Shown here in pieces: positions 45,297-55,725 of a stretch of DNA of 64,000 nucleotides (the first letter of the stretch is position 1; each line of letters starts with the position of its first letter). Position numbers and translations under genes: made by a program. The notes under the pieces were generated by a model that was not told the DNA's origin, made no database searches, and saw only the letters and a program-made list of their open reading frames with translations. Source of the DNA: Nostoc sp. NMS2 (GTDB taxonomy: Bacteria > Cyanobacteriota > Cyanobacteriia > Cyanobacteriales > Nostocaceae); NCBI RefSeq assembly GCF_017115105.1, contig NZ_JABXKH010000135.1, positions 62,001 to 126,000 of the forward strand. The letters are read 5' to 3'.

Positions 45297-46826
45297 TTAT
45301 TTTAATTGTGCCTCTTGTGATTGAGTTGTATCCAAAATCTTTACGTAGGCTTGTTCTTCTTCAGTGAAAGGTTCAGCTTGTTTGATTTGTGAGGCTAATA
45401 AATCGGCGGTGGCATCAGCAATATCACCAGTGCGGTTGTTCAGACGCTCTTTTAGAACTTCTAGCGGTGCTGTGCATTGGATAATTTGAAGGCGAATTTC
45501 GTGCTTTGTAGCTTGAGCGATCGCTTCTTGCCGCAAATGCTGTTGATCATACTTGGCATCCAAAATCACCGAAAACCCTTGTTTAGCCAGGATAATTCCC
45601 AATTCCAGCAGCCTTGTGTAGGTTTTTTCGGTCATCTCAGGTGTATACAAATCATCGCCACCTTTTTCCCACAGAGGAATTCCCCCTAAATGTTTCCGCA
45701 CCGCATCAGAACGCAGGTGAATCGCTCCCTGTTGACGAGCTAAATGTCTGGCTGTGGTACTTTTACCAGAACCCGACAACCCTGACATCAAAATTAGCTC
45801 TCCAACCTTTGGTTTAGTGTACTCCCAAGCCTGTTTGTAATACTCACTGGCGGTTTTTGTCGCCTCTTCCTTTACCGCCGCAGGTACACTTGGATCGTCT
45901 AGCAAAAATGATGTCACCTTCGCCCGGACATAAGCCTGACGACTTAAATACAAGGGCAACACCTGTAAACCTTCCCAGTCTCCAGTTTGCTCTATGTAGG
46001 CATTCAAAAACGCATTCCCTAAGTCTTTGCGTTGCCGCGCTTCCAAATCCATCACTGTAAACGCCACATCGTACATCACATCGACAAAGCGAAACGGCTC
46101 GTTAAACTCAATACAATCGAACAGCAAGATTTTGTCGTGCCACAGGGCAATATTTCTCAGGTGTAAATCTCCGTGACATTCACGAATATAATCGTTGTGA
46201 ATTCTGCTAGCAAATAATTCTGGACGTTCGGCAAAAAAGTTATCTGTATATTGCTTTGTTTCTGTAAATTGCGCCTGAGTCTGGGGGCCACCAATATACT
46301 TTTCAGTTTGCTGATAATTCTCATCAAAGGCAGCCCGGACATTTGGCACTTCACCAAAACTGCGAATGTAATCATTCGTCTGTGCTTCGGCATGGTATTG
46401 AGCAACCACCCGTCCCAACTCATCTAGGCGTGTCTCATTTAACTTACCCTGTTCAAAAAGCGTACTCAATAGCGACTCTTGAGGAAACTGGCGCATTTTC
46501 AGCACGTATTCTACAGCCTCAGCAGTTCCTCCTAACTGGTATTGCTCCCCTACAAGAGTTATAGGCAAAACCTCTAAATATAGTTCACCAGCACCCCTCT
46601 GATTTAACCGCAACTCTTCCTGAGAAAAATGTTGCCGCTTCTCTAAGGTGGAAAAGTCCAAAAAACCAAAATTCATCGGTTTTTTTAGTTTATAGGCGTA
46701 ATCTCCAGTCAGCAGCACATAAGAAATGTGGGTTTGAATTAGTTGAATAGGTTCTGTTACTGCATGGGGATAAAATCCAGGTTGCAACATTTGCTGAATT
46801 AAGACTGGAAGAGTCGCTTCTGTCAT
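45297..46826 (-). CDS. Fusion of aminoglycoside-phosphotransferase-like and P-loop kinase domains
   Basis: 509 residues. The N-terminal part (about 1-330) has an APH/kinase-like fold with YVLLTGDYAYKLKKPMNFGF, the catalytic-loop-like ECHGDLHLRNI and LFDCIEFNEPFRFVDV. The C-terminal part (about 340-500) is an adenylate-kinase-like P-loop domain with LMSGLSGSGKSTTARHLA and HLRSDAVRKHLGG. Such two-domain proteins are widespread, but their substrate is unknown; they are often labelled gluconate-kinase-like. It does not imply drug resistance. It lies downstream of rplY after a terminator. Confidence 0.82.
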   Translation of the reverse strand: MTEATLPVLIQQMLQPGFYPHAVTEPIQLIQTHISYVLLTGDYAYKLKKPMNFGFLDFSTLEKRQHFSQEELRLNQRGAGELYLEVLPITLVGEQYQLGGTAEAVEYVLKMRQFPQESLLSTLFEQGKLNETRLDELGRVVAQYHAEAQTNDYIRSFGEVPNVRAAFDENYQQTEKYIGGPQTQAQFTETKQYTDNFFAERPELFASRIHNDYIRECHGDLHLRNIALWHDKILLFDCIEFNEPFRFVDVMYDVAFTVMDLEARQRKDLGNAFLNAYIEQTGDWEGLQVLPLYLSRQAYVRAKVTSFLLDDPSVPAAVKEEATKTASEYYKQAWEYTKPKVGELILMSGLSGSGKSTTARHLARQQGAIHLRSDAVRKHLGGIPLWEKGGDDLYTPEMTEKTYTRLLELGIILAKQGFSVILDAKYDQQHLRQEAIAQATKHEIRLQIIQCTAPLEVLKERLNNRTGDIADATADLLASQIKQAEPFTEEEQAYVKILDTTQSQEAQLK

Positions 46827-46867
46827 CTCTGTCCTCTGCGCTCTCTGCGCCTCTGCGGTTCAAATAC

Positions 46868-46894
46868 AAAAAAACCAGGAGTTTCCCCCCTGGT
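46868..46894 (-). terminator. Terminator of rplY
   Basis: On the minus strand ACCAGG and CCTGGT pair around GGGGAAACT and are followed by seven T. It starts about 35 bp after the rplY stop. Confidence 0.88.
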
Positions 46895-46926
46895 GTCATC
46901 AAAAATTATTACACAGTTTACCTAGC

Positions 46927-47532
46927 TTAAGAAACTGCCTCAGTTTCAGTTTCTGTCCCAGCATCTTCAGCGCTAATTTGTGGTGGCAAAACGCTCACAA
47001 CAAGTCGCTCTGATTCAGCTAGAGGTGTAACACCTTCAGGAAAGGGTATATCACTAATACTCAAGCTGTCGCCAATTTGCAAGTTAGACACATCAATTTC
47101 GATCACATCTGGGATGTTTTCTGGCGCACAACTAACTTGTAATTCAGTGACTACGGTGTCTAACACGCCACCCTCTTGTTTAACACCAACAGCAGTTCCC
47201 ACAAAACGCAACCGTACTTCTACAGTGGTGTCGCCGTGGCCAGCAACCGCGAAAAAGCTGAGGTGATAAGGTGTACCTTTGGCTGGATGGATCTGAAGTT
47301 CCCGCAGTAAGGTTTTACCGCGCCAAGGTGCATCAGCAATATTCAACTCAATCAAGGTGTTGTTGACTGAAACTCTTTTGAGCAAACGCTCAACAGTTTT
47401 GGCATCAATGGTCAAAGAAATGGACTCTGTACCCTTATGACCATACAAATTGGCAGGTACTAATCCAGAACGGCGCAAAGCTCTTGGCTTGCTGCCTTCT
47501 GGACGTTTTTGAGATTCGACTGTAATAGCCAT
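46927..47532 (-). CDS. rplY: 50S ribosomal protein L25 / Ctc
   Basis: 201 residues. The N-terminal L25 domain binds 5S rRNA ([20 protein letters not shown] and [21 protein letters not shown]). The C-terminal TL5/Ctc beta domain includes [20 protein letters not shown]-like sequence and ends with an acidic tail. The long form is normal in cyanobacteria. The gene follows purA, with TTTGTCATTAG tandem repeats between them. Confidence 0.93.
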   Translation of the reverse strand: MAITVESQKRPEGSKPRALRRSGLVPANLYGHKGTESISLTIDAKTVERLLKRVSVNNTLIELNIADAPWRGKTLLRELQIHPAKGTPYHLSFFAVAGHGDTTVEVRLRFVGTAVGVKQEGGVLDTVVTELQVSCAPENIPDVIEIDVSNLQIGDSLSISDIPFPEGVTPLAESERLVVSVLPPQISAEDAGTETETEAVS

Positions 47533-47536
47533 AGAA

Positions 47537-47605
47537 GTTGTCCTTTGTCATTTGTCATTAGTCATTTGTCATTAGTCATTTGTCATTAGCAAAGGACTAA
47601 TGACT
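47537..47605. repeat. Short tandem repeats (TTTGTCATTAGTCA)
   Basis: About four copies of TTTGTCATTAGTCA-type units between purA and rplY, the same unit family as at 19885. Confidence 0.85.
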
Positions 47606-47608
47606 AAT

Positions 47609-48961
<1,353 letters not shown>

Positions 48962-49107
48962 TTAAGAAGTAAAGTTTCCACAAACTATAATTATTAACAT
49001 ATTATGTGGATCATGTCAATAATCAAAATCTGCCAACTTATTGGGGTATTTAGGGGTGGGTTTTAGATTTTTGATTAAAAGACTCACCATTCTACTCTCG
49101 CAAAAAG

Positions 49108-49178
49108 GGCAACGACGGGAATTGCACCCGTATCTCCTGGTATACTCCAAGGAATTCTACTCTTTGAACTACGTTGCT
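49108..49178 (-). tRNA. Degenerate tRNA-like gene (Tyr-GTA-like loop, no U33)
   Basis: 71 nt that fold as a cloverleaf. Acceptor GCAACG/CGTTGC (6 bp plus an A-C mismatch), D stem GTTC/GAAT, anticodon stem CCTTG/CCAGG with one mismatch, T stem ACGGG/CCCGT. The loop GAGTATA would give anticodon GTA, but position 33 is A instead of the almost invariant U, and the T loop is TGCAATT. It lies 2 bp downstream of a second tRNA-like gene. Confidence 0.5.
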
Positions 49179-49180
49179 GG

Positions 49181-49251
49181 GGCAGCGAACCGAATCGAAC
49201 GGCTGTCTTTCGCGTTGAACGGCGGACGCTTTACCATTAAGCTACACTGCC
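49181..49251 (-). tRNA. Degenerate tRNA-like gene (Glu-TTC-like loop, no U33)
   Basis: 71 nt. Acceptor GGCAGTG/CGCTGCC (7 bp, one G-U), D stem GCTT/AAGC, T stem AGCCG/CGGTT and T loop TTCGATT are good. The anticodon stem TCCGC/CGCGA has only two pairs, and the loop CGTTCAA has G at position 33. If read as a tRNA the anticodon would be TTC. The body is tRNA-like but the anticodon arm is not normal. Confidence 0.5.
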
Positions 49252-49256
49252 ATAAA

Positions 49257-50426
49257 TTACCAGTCTATTTCTGTATAGTCTTTAAATAATCTAGCAAAAG
49301 GTGTTTTACCTTGGTTAATTCCTAGATAAATTGGGTCACAAATGCGTGCAGCAGCATCATTGACATCAAAGGGAGGATAAACGCCACGTTCTTGCATGGA
49401 TTTTGCTTGATGATAGGGGTGTTGGAAGCTAATCCATCCAGGGTCTACTGCATTCATAAAAATACGATGTTTGGCGTATTCTTTGGCACAGGTACGGGTC
49501 ATTTGATTGAGAGCAGCCTTTGCCATATTGGTGTGGGGATGTCGCCAAGGTTTATCAACATCGTTAAATCGCCCTTCCATTGAAGAAACATTAATGATGT
49601 ATTTATTAGTTTCTTTGTAGTTGCTCATTAATCGCTTGAGTCTACTGTTAACGACAAATGGAGCGATCGCATTAATTATATGCACTTCCAATAATTCTAA
49701 AATACTGACTTCATCATCCTTCATCAGCCAGCTATTAAAGGGACGCAAGTCAAGTTGTTGCTCATCATCGGTATACCCTTCTAGAGGGAAAAAAGCCGAA
49801 TTATCTCCGATGTCTTCGGGAATCAAAGGAATTTGGGACAGGAAAGCAGAATTTTTGGTAAATGTGGCTTGTTTTTCTTCTGTACTAGCTAATAGTGCAG
49901 AATTCTCAGTGTTCACCGCATGATTATGGCCTACTAACACCTGTATTTCTGGCGGTAGTTCCCCGAAAGACAGTGATTCAAACTCAATTAAATGACGATA
50001 AAACGCTGGCGGACGACGCACTGTTTGTGCCGCATTATTGATAATAATGTCGAGTCGCTGGTAAAACTTACAAATGTGTTGGGTAAATTGCTCAACACTG
50101 TGGAGATGGCGCAAATCGAGTCCGTAAATTTGCAACCGATGTTGCCATTCTAGAAAATCTGGCTCTACTGCGTACCTTTTTGCCGCGTCATGGGGAAAAC
50201 GGCTGGTTACAATCACGGTCGCACCATCTCGCAACAGTCTCAACGCTACCCCATGACCAATCTTTACCCTGGCTCCTGTGACAACGGCAATCATACCCCG
50301 TAAATCAGCACTTTGCTGACGCTTGCTGAAGTTAAGATTTCCACATTCAACACAGAGTCCAGTGTAAAAGCTATGACCCTGTAAAAAAGTTGTCTTGCAG
50401 ACAATGCAACGTGGTAGTTTGGTCAT
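49257..50426 (-). CDS. Short-chain dehydrogenase with N-terminal zinc ribbon
   Basis: 389 residues. Residues 1-33 carry two Cys pairs (PRCIVC and GLCVEC), a likely zinc ribbon. The SDR domain follows: VVTGARVKIGHGVALRLLRDG (cofactor loop), IIINNAAQTVRRP and IINVSSMEG. The catalytic YxxxK is changed to TNMAK, with Thr in place of Tyr, while the Ser is kept. A long insert (about 135-215) separates the halves. The substrate is unknown. The gene ends 6 bp after the tRNA-like pair. Confidence 0.82.
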   Translation of the reverse strand: MTKLPRCIVCKTTFLQGHSFYTGLCVECGNLNFSKRQQSADLRGMIAVVTGARVKIGHGVALRLLRDGATVIVTSRFPHDAAKRYAVEPDFLEWQHRLQIYGLDLRHLHSVEQFTQHICKFYQRLDIIINNAAQTVRRPPAFYRHLIEFESLSFGELPPEIQVLVGHNHAVNTENSALLASTEEKQATFTKNSAFLSQIPLIPEDIGDNSAFFPLEGYTDDEQQLDLRPFNSWLMKDDEVSILELLEVHIINAIAPFVVNSRLKRLMSNYKETNKYIINVSSMEGRFNDVDKPWRHPHTNMAKAALNQMTRTCAKEYAKHRIFMNAVDPGWISFQHPYHQAKSMQERGVYPPFDVNDAAARICDPIYLGINQGKTPFARLFKDYTEIDW

Positions 50427-50708
50427 TAGCCATTTTTGGTATTATTGCCTACTCTCTGTTAATAGGAAACTTATCTGATTAAACTGCATTGCCCAAATTA
50501 CTGTAAAAATGAATTTATATTAAAAACTAGCGGATTTATTTGTGAGTATTATGTATAAATCATCATCCCAAAAAATCCAGATATTTACAACTCTAACAGA
50601 TTGTATTTTGTTACCAGTGTTCTCAAAATCCTTAAATTATTCTCAGTATTTGTTTTTAATCTTTAATATTAACTGATGGAGGTCATCTGCGGCAGAAAGG
50701 GCGAACGC

Positions 50709-52877
50709 ATGGTCAAAAAATGGTATAGAGTTCAAAAGCTAAAAGCAATATTCGTCTTAGCATTGGCAGTTGTATTTACTAATGCTGTAGTCTCTTATAG
50801 CAACACTGTTAAGCTGATTCACAACCAGCAATGGATGACATCCTCTTATGAAGTTATTACCCAAGTTGAAAGTATCCAATCTCTACTCAAAGATACTGAA
50901 ACTGCACAACGTAATTATCTAATTACAGCAGATGCAGACGATCTAAAAACTTATCTTGCAGCTTATCAACAAACTAATCGCAATATTCAGATTCTTAGTA
51001 AGTTAACTGCTGAAAACCATCAAAAGCAGCAGTGGATTTCTTGGTTGGAGCCGAAAATTAGCAGTAGGCTCAACATTCTGCAACAAGAGATTTACCTCAG
51101 ACAAAGCCAGGGATTTGCAGCAGTTCGGCAGCGAATCTTATCTGAGAAAGATAACCAAAGTAGCAAACAAATTCAACAGCTTATTCACGACTCTTTAGAG
51201 GTAGAGCAAAATTTATTACAACAGGGAATGCAGCAAGCGCAAGCAAGTTCCCAAAAGGCGATAGTGACATTTTTTATCGCTGCTATTGTGGATTTGGTGC
51301 TGGTGGCGCTGCTGTATGATTTGTTGTGGCGTTATATCAGACAACTTCAGCAGACAGAACTAGCCTTACGCCAAAGTGAAAACCGTTTACGAGCCATGAT
51401 AGATGCAGAACCAGAATGCATCAATTTAATTGCTAGGGATGGCACCCTTTTAGAAATTAATGCCGAAGGATTGGCAATGATGGAAGTAGAAAGTCCTGAT
51501 GTATTGATTGGTAAACCAATTTATGCCGTAATTGTACCAGAGTATAGAGCCGCTTTTGCCGACTTGCATCAAAGTATCTGCCAAGGTAACAAGGGGACTT
51601 TGGAGTTTGAAATTGTCGGATTTAAAGGTACTCGTCGCTACATGGAAACTTATGCTGTGCCACTGCGTAACGAATCTGATGGTACATTCATTCATTTGGC
51701 ACTGATGCGAGATATAACCCAGCAAAAACAGGCAGAACAGAAAATCCGTGAACAAGGATTGCTGCTGGATGTATCAACTGAGGGTATTTTGGTACGAAAT
51801 ATCCACAACCAAATATTGTTTTGGAATCAAGGTGCTGAACGTCTATATGGCTGGAAGGCTGAGGAAGTTGTGGGTAAGAATGTTTTGCAAATTTTGTATA
51901 AAGATATTTCACCACAGCTAGAAGATGCTTATTTGAAGGTGATGAATACAGGTGAGTGGCGGGGTGAGTTGCATCAACTGACAAAGGAAGGTAGAGTAAT
52001 TATCGTTGAAAGTCGGTGGATGCTAATCCGAGATGATAATGGACAAACTAAGTCTATTTTGAGTGTGAACACCGAGATTAAGCAGCAGAAACAACTGGAA
52101 GCTCAACTTCTGCGATCGCAACGTTTGGAGAGTATAGGTACTTTAGCTGGTGGTATTGTCCATGATCTCAACAATATACTATCCCCAATTTTAATGTCAG
52201 TTCAACTTTTGCAGAAGAAATTGCCCGATTCGCAGAGTCAGCAAATACTGCAAACTTTAGAAAATAATGTGAAGCGCGGCGCTAATTTGCTCAAGCAAGT
52301 GTTGTCTTTTGCCCGGGGTGTTGAAGGCAAACGGACAATTGTACAAATTCAGCCTTTGATGGCAGAAATTGAGCAAATTATCACTCAAACATTCCCCAAA
52401 TCTATTATCTGTCAGGCAGATATCCCTAAAAATCTGTGGTATGTCCGTGGAGACATAACTCAAATACATCAGGTGCTGATAAATTTAGTAGTTAATGCCC
52501 GCGATGCCATGCCCAATGGCGGTATATTGAGGATTGCGGCAGAGAATCTGGTGATTGGTGAACATTCTGCTCAGATCAATATTGATGCTAAAGTGGGTTC
52601 TTATGTTGCGATCGTGGTAACTGATACTGGTATGGGGATGTCGTCGAAAGTCCAGCAACGGATTTTTGAACCATTTTTTACCACCAAAGATGTAGGCAAA
52701 GGTACTGGTTTAGGACTTTCCACGGCGTTGGGTATCATTAAGAATCACGGTGGTTTTGTCAATGTTTACAGTCAGGTAGGCAGAGGGACTCAATTTACAG
52801 TTTACTTACCTGCCTCAACATTTAGAGATACACATTCGCTGTCTCCAGAATTGGAATCAGTTATGGGAGATGGCTAA
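50709..52877 (+). CDS. Membrane sensor histidine kinase (CHASE3-PAS-PAS-HisKA-HATPase)
   Basis: 722 residues from ATG at 50709; an in-frame ATG at 50676 is also possible. The first TM helix (about 9-28) is followed by a CHASE3 sensor (ESIQSLLKDTETAQRNYLIT) and a second TM (about 185-207). Two PAS domains follow (RAMIDAEPECINLIARDG and STEGILVRN). The phospho-acceptor motif is GIVHDLNNILSPIL. The ATPase domain has NLVVNARDAM, VTDTGMGM, FEPFFTTK and GTGLGLSTALGI. It should pass an envelope signal to an unknown response regulator. No receiver gene is adjacent. Confidence 0.9.
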   Translation: MVKKWYRVQKLKAIFVLALAVVFTNAVVSYSNTVKLIHNQQWMTSSYEVITQVESIQSLLKDTETAQRNYLITADADDLKTYLAAYQQTNRNIQILSKLTAENHQKQQWISWLEPKISSRLNILQQEIYLRQSQGFAAVRQRILSEKDNQSSKQIQQLIHDSLEVEQNLLQQGMQQAQASSQKAIVTFFIAAIVDLVLVALLYDLLWRYIRQLQQTELALRQSENRLRAMIDAEPECINLIARDGTLLEINAEGLAMMEVESPDVLIGKPIYAVIVPEYRAAFADLHQSICQGNKGTLEFEIVGFKGTRRYMETYAVPLRNESDGTFIHLALMRDITQQKQAEQKIREQGLLLDVSTEGILVRNIHNQILFWNQGAERLYGWKAEEVVGKNVLQILYKDISPQLEDAYLKVMNTGEWRGELHQLTKEGRVIIVESRWMLIRDDNGQTKSILSVNTEIKQQKQLEAQLLRSQRLESIGTLAGGIVHDLNNILSPILMSVQLLQKKLPDSQSQQILQTLENNVKRGANLLKQVLSFARGVEGKRTIVQIQPLMAEIEQIITQTFPKSIICQADIPKNLWYVRGDITQIHQVLINLVVNARDAMPNGGILRIAAENLVIGEHSAQINIDAKVGSYVAIVVTDTGMGMSSKVQQRIFEPFFTTKDVGKGTGLGLSTALGIIKNHGGFVNVYSQVGRGTQFTVYLPASTFRDTHSLSPELESVMGDG

Positions 52878-52955
52878 TAGATTTGGGTGGTGAAAGTATT
52901 ACAGACAAAAAAATTTTATCAACCAAAACTTTCTGCCCACGTTATAAATTGGTTA

Positions 52956-53144
52956 ATAGAAATAAAAAGATATCAGTTAATATGATACGCCGTTATCACT
53001 ATTCTCTTATCTGGGCTATATACGGATTCGACTCTTGGGTATTCGTTATGAATCCACCATACTTTTATTCTATTAGACTGTGCAGGTGCGCCACCTGAGA
53101 TTGAATACCCTGCTTGAGTCATTAAGGTTTCAAAAGTATTTGAG
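52956..53144. repeat. 189-bp direct duplication, copy 1
   Basis: Matches 53260-53448 at an offset of 304 bp with only a few substitutions. On the minus strand it encodes the peptide SNTFETLMTQAGYSISGGAP and following residues. Confidence 0.9.
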
Positions 53145-53146
53145 GC

Positions 53147-53259
53147 GTAGGTTGGGTTGAGGAACGAAACCCAACACCAACAATCTCTGATTTTGTTGGG
53201 TTTCACTTCGTTCAACCCAACCTACGAATATTTTATTTTTTCGGAGTAATAAAAGAGCG
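53147..53259. repeat. Palindromic repeat A, copy 4 (long form)
   Basis: GTAGGTTGGGTTGAGG to TTCAACCCAACCTAC, then CGGAGTAATAAAAGAGCG. It is the inverted counterpart of 7882-8041 and separates the two 189-bp copies. Confidence 0.82.
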
Positions 53260-53448
53260 ATAGAAATAAAAAGATATCAGTTAATATGATACGCCGTTAT
53301 CACTATTCTCTTATCTGGGCTACATACGGATTCGACTCTTGGGTATTCATTATGAATCCACCATACTTTTATTCTATTAGACTGTGCAGGTGCGCTACCT
53401 GAGATTGAATACCCTGCTTGAGTCATTAAGGTTTCAAAAGTATTTGAG
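53260..53448. repeat. 189-bp direct duplication, copy 2
   Basis: Second copy of the unit at 52956; starts ATAGAAATAAAAAGATATCA and ends GTATTTGAG. Confidence 0.9.
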
Positions 53449-53784
53449 TCGAGAACCGTACAATTAAAAGCCGTTAGCCCCTGTATTTGATGTCTGTTTA
53501 GGGTCATAGCTACCCTGATAAGTCGTAAAAATTCTATATCCTGGTAATACTAAAGCAATTCCAGCGTTGCTATGAATTTTACCAGGATATCTATAGGGAA
53601 TATCATCTGGTACGTTCCCACCAATGCGAAAACTAAAACCAAGTAGCCATATATACAAACCAGGTAGTAGTAAATCCATGCTATATGCAATAGCTCTCAT
53701 TGCCTCATTTTCTTTGAAAGAAGCACAATTTCTGGTTATAGCGAATTTTTTGGAGATATTTTTCAGGTTTATGGTTTCTAACAT
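53277..53784 (-). pseudogene. Frameshifted unknown gene with duplicated 3' end
   Basis: An ATG at 53784 opens a frame of 106 codons (MLETINLKNISKKFAITRNC, later FRIGGNVPDDIPYRYPGKIH) that stops at 53464. A second frame overlapping it (53507-53277) continues with GLTAFNCTVLDSNTFETLMT and ends RIVITAYHIN. One deleted or added base near 53500 would join them into a protein of about 180 residues. The last block is the one duplicated at 52956. I do not recognise the family; the ending SPDKRIVITAYH is loosely like the last strands of small RNase toxins, which is only a guess. Confidence 0.45.
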
Positions 53785-53819
53785 GGTCTTAATTTCAATC
53801 CCCAATAGGGATTTTATAG

Positions 53820-53924
53820 CGGTTCCCAGTTGAGTGAGGTACAAAAACCCCACCCCCAACCCCCTCTCTGCTCTTCGATAGGGGGCTGTAATGTACCTCA
53901 TTTGATTAGGAAAAGCTATAGTAA
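53820..53924. repeat. Dispersed repeat D, copy 2
   Basis: Reverse complement of 2009-2100, with a slightly longer CCCCACCCCCAACCCCCTC core. Confidence 0.82.
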
Positions 53925-53943
53925 GTTTCAACCGTTTCAATCT

Positions 53944-54177
53944 CTATGAGAGATAAGGTGTTTTGCAACATTTTAGCACGTGTACATGGTATAATGCCAT
54001 CTCGCCAGTTTGGGCGTGTTGTCGACAGTTCCAAAATTCAATCAAGTTTTGCGGTACAATGTGCAACTGTTCGCCGCGATCGCGTAACGTCCTGATAGCA
54101 TTAACGGCATCCGGGTTCATTGGATGGCTAGGGTCTACACTCCTTAACAGGACATTAGTATCTACGAGGTAAGGCAC
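53944..54177 (-). pseudogene. PIN-domain toxin (VapC-type), frameshifted
   Basis: Starts GTG directly after the antitoxin stop (TAAGTG). The first 50 residues are a normal PIN start: YLVDTNVLLRSVDPSHP with the first catalytic Asp, LRDRGEQLHIVPQNLIEFWN with the conserved Glu. After FWN the frame reads CRQHAQTG, but the neighbouring frame reads STTRPN, the normal VapC continuation. One missing base thus breaks the gene, and the C-terminal half with the remaining acidic residues is lost. Confidence 0.75.
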
Positions 54178-54483
54178 TTAACCTCGTTCTCCATAAATAC
54201 TTGAGCGGCTAATGGCTTCATCAGAAAGCGACGGGAGATTAAGCTCTCGGTGGCTCTCCACCCACTCAGTAAATGCTGCCACCCACTCTTGGGGGGTTGC
54301 AGTTTCATAGAAAGGGCGTTCCCTTGATGGTTGCACCAGTTGCTCAAGCATGGTGTTCAAGTGAGGTTTAATTTCCAATGGAGTACGGTTGGAAATCTTG
54401 GCTAACAAACGGGTAATTGTTTCAATATCCTGACTATGGGCTTGTTCTAAATCACTCACAACGGATTTTGGTTGACTGTTCAT
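54178..54483 (-). CDS. Antitoxin partner of the PIN toxin
   Basis: 101 residues. The N-terminal part has a helical ETITRLLAKISNRTPLEI region, followed by the C-terminal toxin-binding-like tail PSLSDEAISRSSIYGERG, a pattern often seen in antitoxins next to PIN toxins. WVAAFTEWVESHRELNLPSL is also typical. It ends exactly where the toxin begins, so the pair was an operon. With the toxin broken it is now an orphan antitoxin. Confidence 0.7.
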   Translation of the reverse strand: MNSQPKSVVSDLEQAHSQDIETITRLLAKISNRTPLEIKPHLNTMLEQLVQPSRERPFYETATPQEWVAAFTEWVESHRELNLPSLSDEAISRSSIYGERG

Positions 54484-54571
54484 GGTTGAAACATTATCTA
54501 ATTAAAGTTAATCGCTTATTTTTCAGCTTAAAGTATTTCAACTAAATTAACTTTGTTTGAGCTAACTACAA

Positions 54572-55459
54572 GTGAGTTTAAAAGTGAGGAAAATTAAAGT
54601 ACTGGCTTTGATATTAATTAGTTTGGCAATGGTGTTGTGGTTTAATTTGCGTTATTCAACACCATCAATATCAACTGTTGCATCTTCACCACCAAAAACT
54701 ATCCGCTACTTCGAGCGCACTTTGCCCCAAAGCATCGCTCACATTCTGTTGATTCCAGCTAATAGCAAATTTTTGGTAACTCCTGCATTATCACAAAAGG
54801 TAGCCACTGTAGAGGAATTTGCCCAGAAGCATCGAGCCGTAGCTATCTTGAACGCTGGCTTTTTTGACCCAGTTAACCAAAAATCTACATCTTATGTAAT
54901 CTTACAAGGGAAGTTGGTAGCTGACCCCAAAAAAAACGATCGCCTGGTGAACAATCCCAACTTAAAATCTTACCTGAGTCAAATTTTCAATCGCACAGAA
55001 TTTCGCCGCTACTCATGTGGGCAGAATATTCGCTATGATATTGCCCTGCACAGTGCGTCACAGCCAGCCGGTTGTCAGTTAGTCGATGCCATAGGCGCAG
55101 GGCCAAGCCTATTACCAGAACTTACTTTAGAAAAAGAAGGTTTTGTAGATAATGCTAATAAACGAGATGCACTTGGTAGCAACCAACCTAATGCCAGAAC
55201 TGCCGTAGGTATCACCCGTGATGGTAGCGTTGTTTTAGTTATGGTGGCTCAAAAAGCTTCTGCTGCCGCTAGTGGGGTGTCGTTGCCAGCACTAGCTAAT
55301 TTTATGAAAACTCTTGGTGCTGATAAAGCGATGAATCTGGATGGAGGGAGTTCGTCTTCGCTTTATTACAATGGCAAAACCTTTTACGGGAAGGTTGATT
55401 TGGAGGGAAATCCTATCAAGCGTCCTGTGAAGTCAGTTTTGCTGGTTCAGGAAAATTAG
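54572..55459 (+). CDS. Phosphodiester glycosidase family protein (DUF2233/NAGPA-like)
   Basis: 295 residues from GTG. One N-terminal hydrophobic segment (about 8-25) suggests export or anchoring. The domain shows AILNAGFFDPVNQKSTSYVI, DAIGAGPSLL, NARTAVGITRDGSVVLVMV and the hallmark MNLDGGSSSSLYYNG. Relatives remove terminal N-acetylglucosamine from phosphodiester-linked glycans or act on cell-wall polymers. A periplasmic role in polysaccharide turnover is likely; the substrate is unknown. Confidence 0.88.
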   Translation: MSLKVRKIKVLALILISLAMVLWFNLRYSTPSISTVASSPPKTIRYFERTLPQSIAHILLIPANSKFLVTPALSQKVATVEEFAQKHRAVAILNAGFFDPVNQKSTSYVILQGKLVADPKKNDRLVNNPNLKSYLSQIFNRTEFRRYSCGQNIRYDIALHSASQPAGCQLVDAIGAGPSLLPELTLEKEGFVDNANKRDALGSNQPNARTAVGITRDGSVVLVMVAQKASAAASGVSLPALANFMKTLGADKAMNLDGGSSSSLYYNGKTFYGKVDLEGNPIKRPVKSVLLVQEN

Positions 55460-55460
55460 T

Positions 55461-55707
55461 GGTCTGTCCCATTAATTCTGAAGGGTTATAAAAGTTTGTA
55501 GTCAGCACTTCAGTGCTTAAAATTGAGCGATAAATCGCTCACTACAAACCTTGCAAAATTAATGCGATAGACCACTAGTGGTTCATATCATTAATTTTGA
55601 CGAGTAGATAAATTCTTCAATTTATCTTCTTTCCTTCTTCCTTCTCGTAGAGAAGGCTTTACGCGGTTCGTTCTCTCATCCCTCAAATTTAATGGGACAG
55701 ACCACTA
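55461..55707. repeat. Dispersed repeat C, copy 2 and partial copy
   Basis: Begins GGTCTGTCCCATTAATTC, contains GCACTTCAGTGC and GAGCGATAAATCGCTC, and ends near 55574. A second partial copy (TTAATGGGACAGACCACTAG) ends at 55707. It fills the pyrD upstream region. Confidence 0.78.
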
Positions 55708-55725
55708 GTTCCAAAAATAAAGCTA

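Noticed and set aside
45297-46826. Aminoglycoside resistance gene
   Set aside because: The APH-like domain is fused to a P-loop kinase, a widespread housekeeping-type architecture; resistance is not supported.
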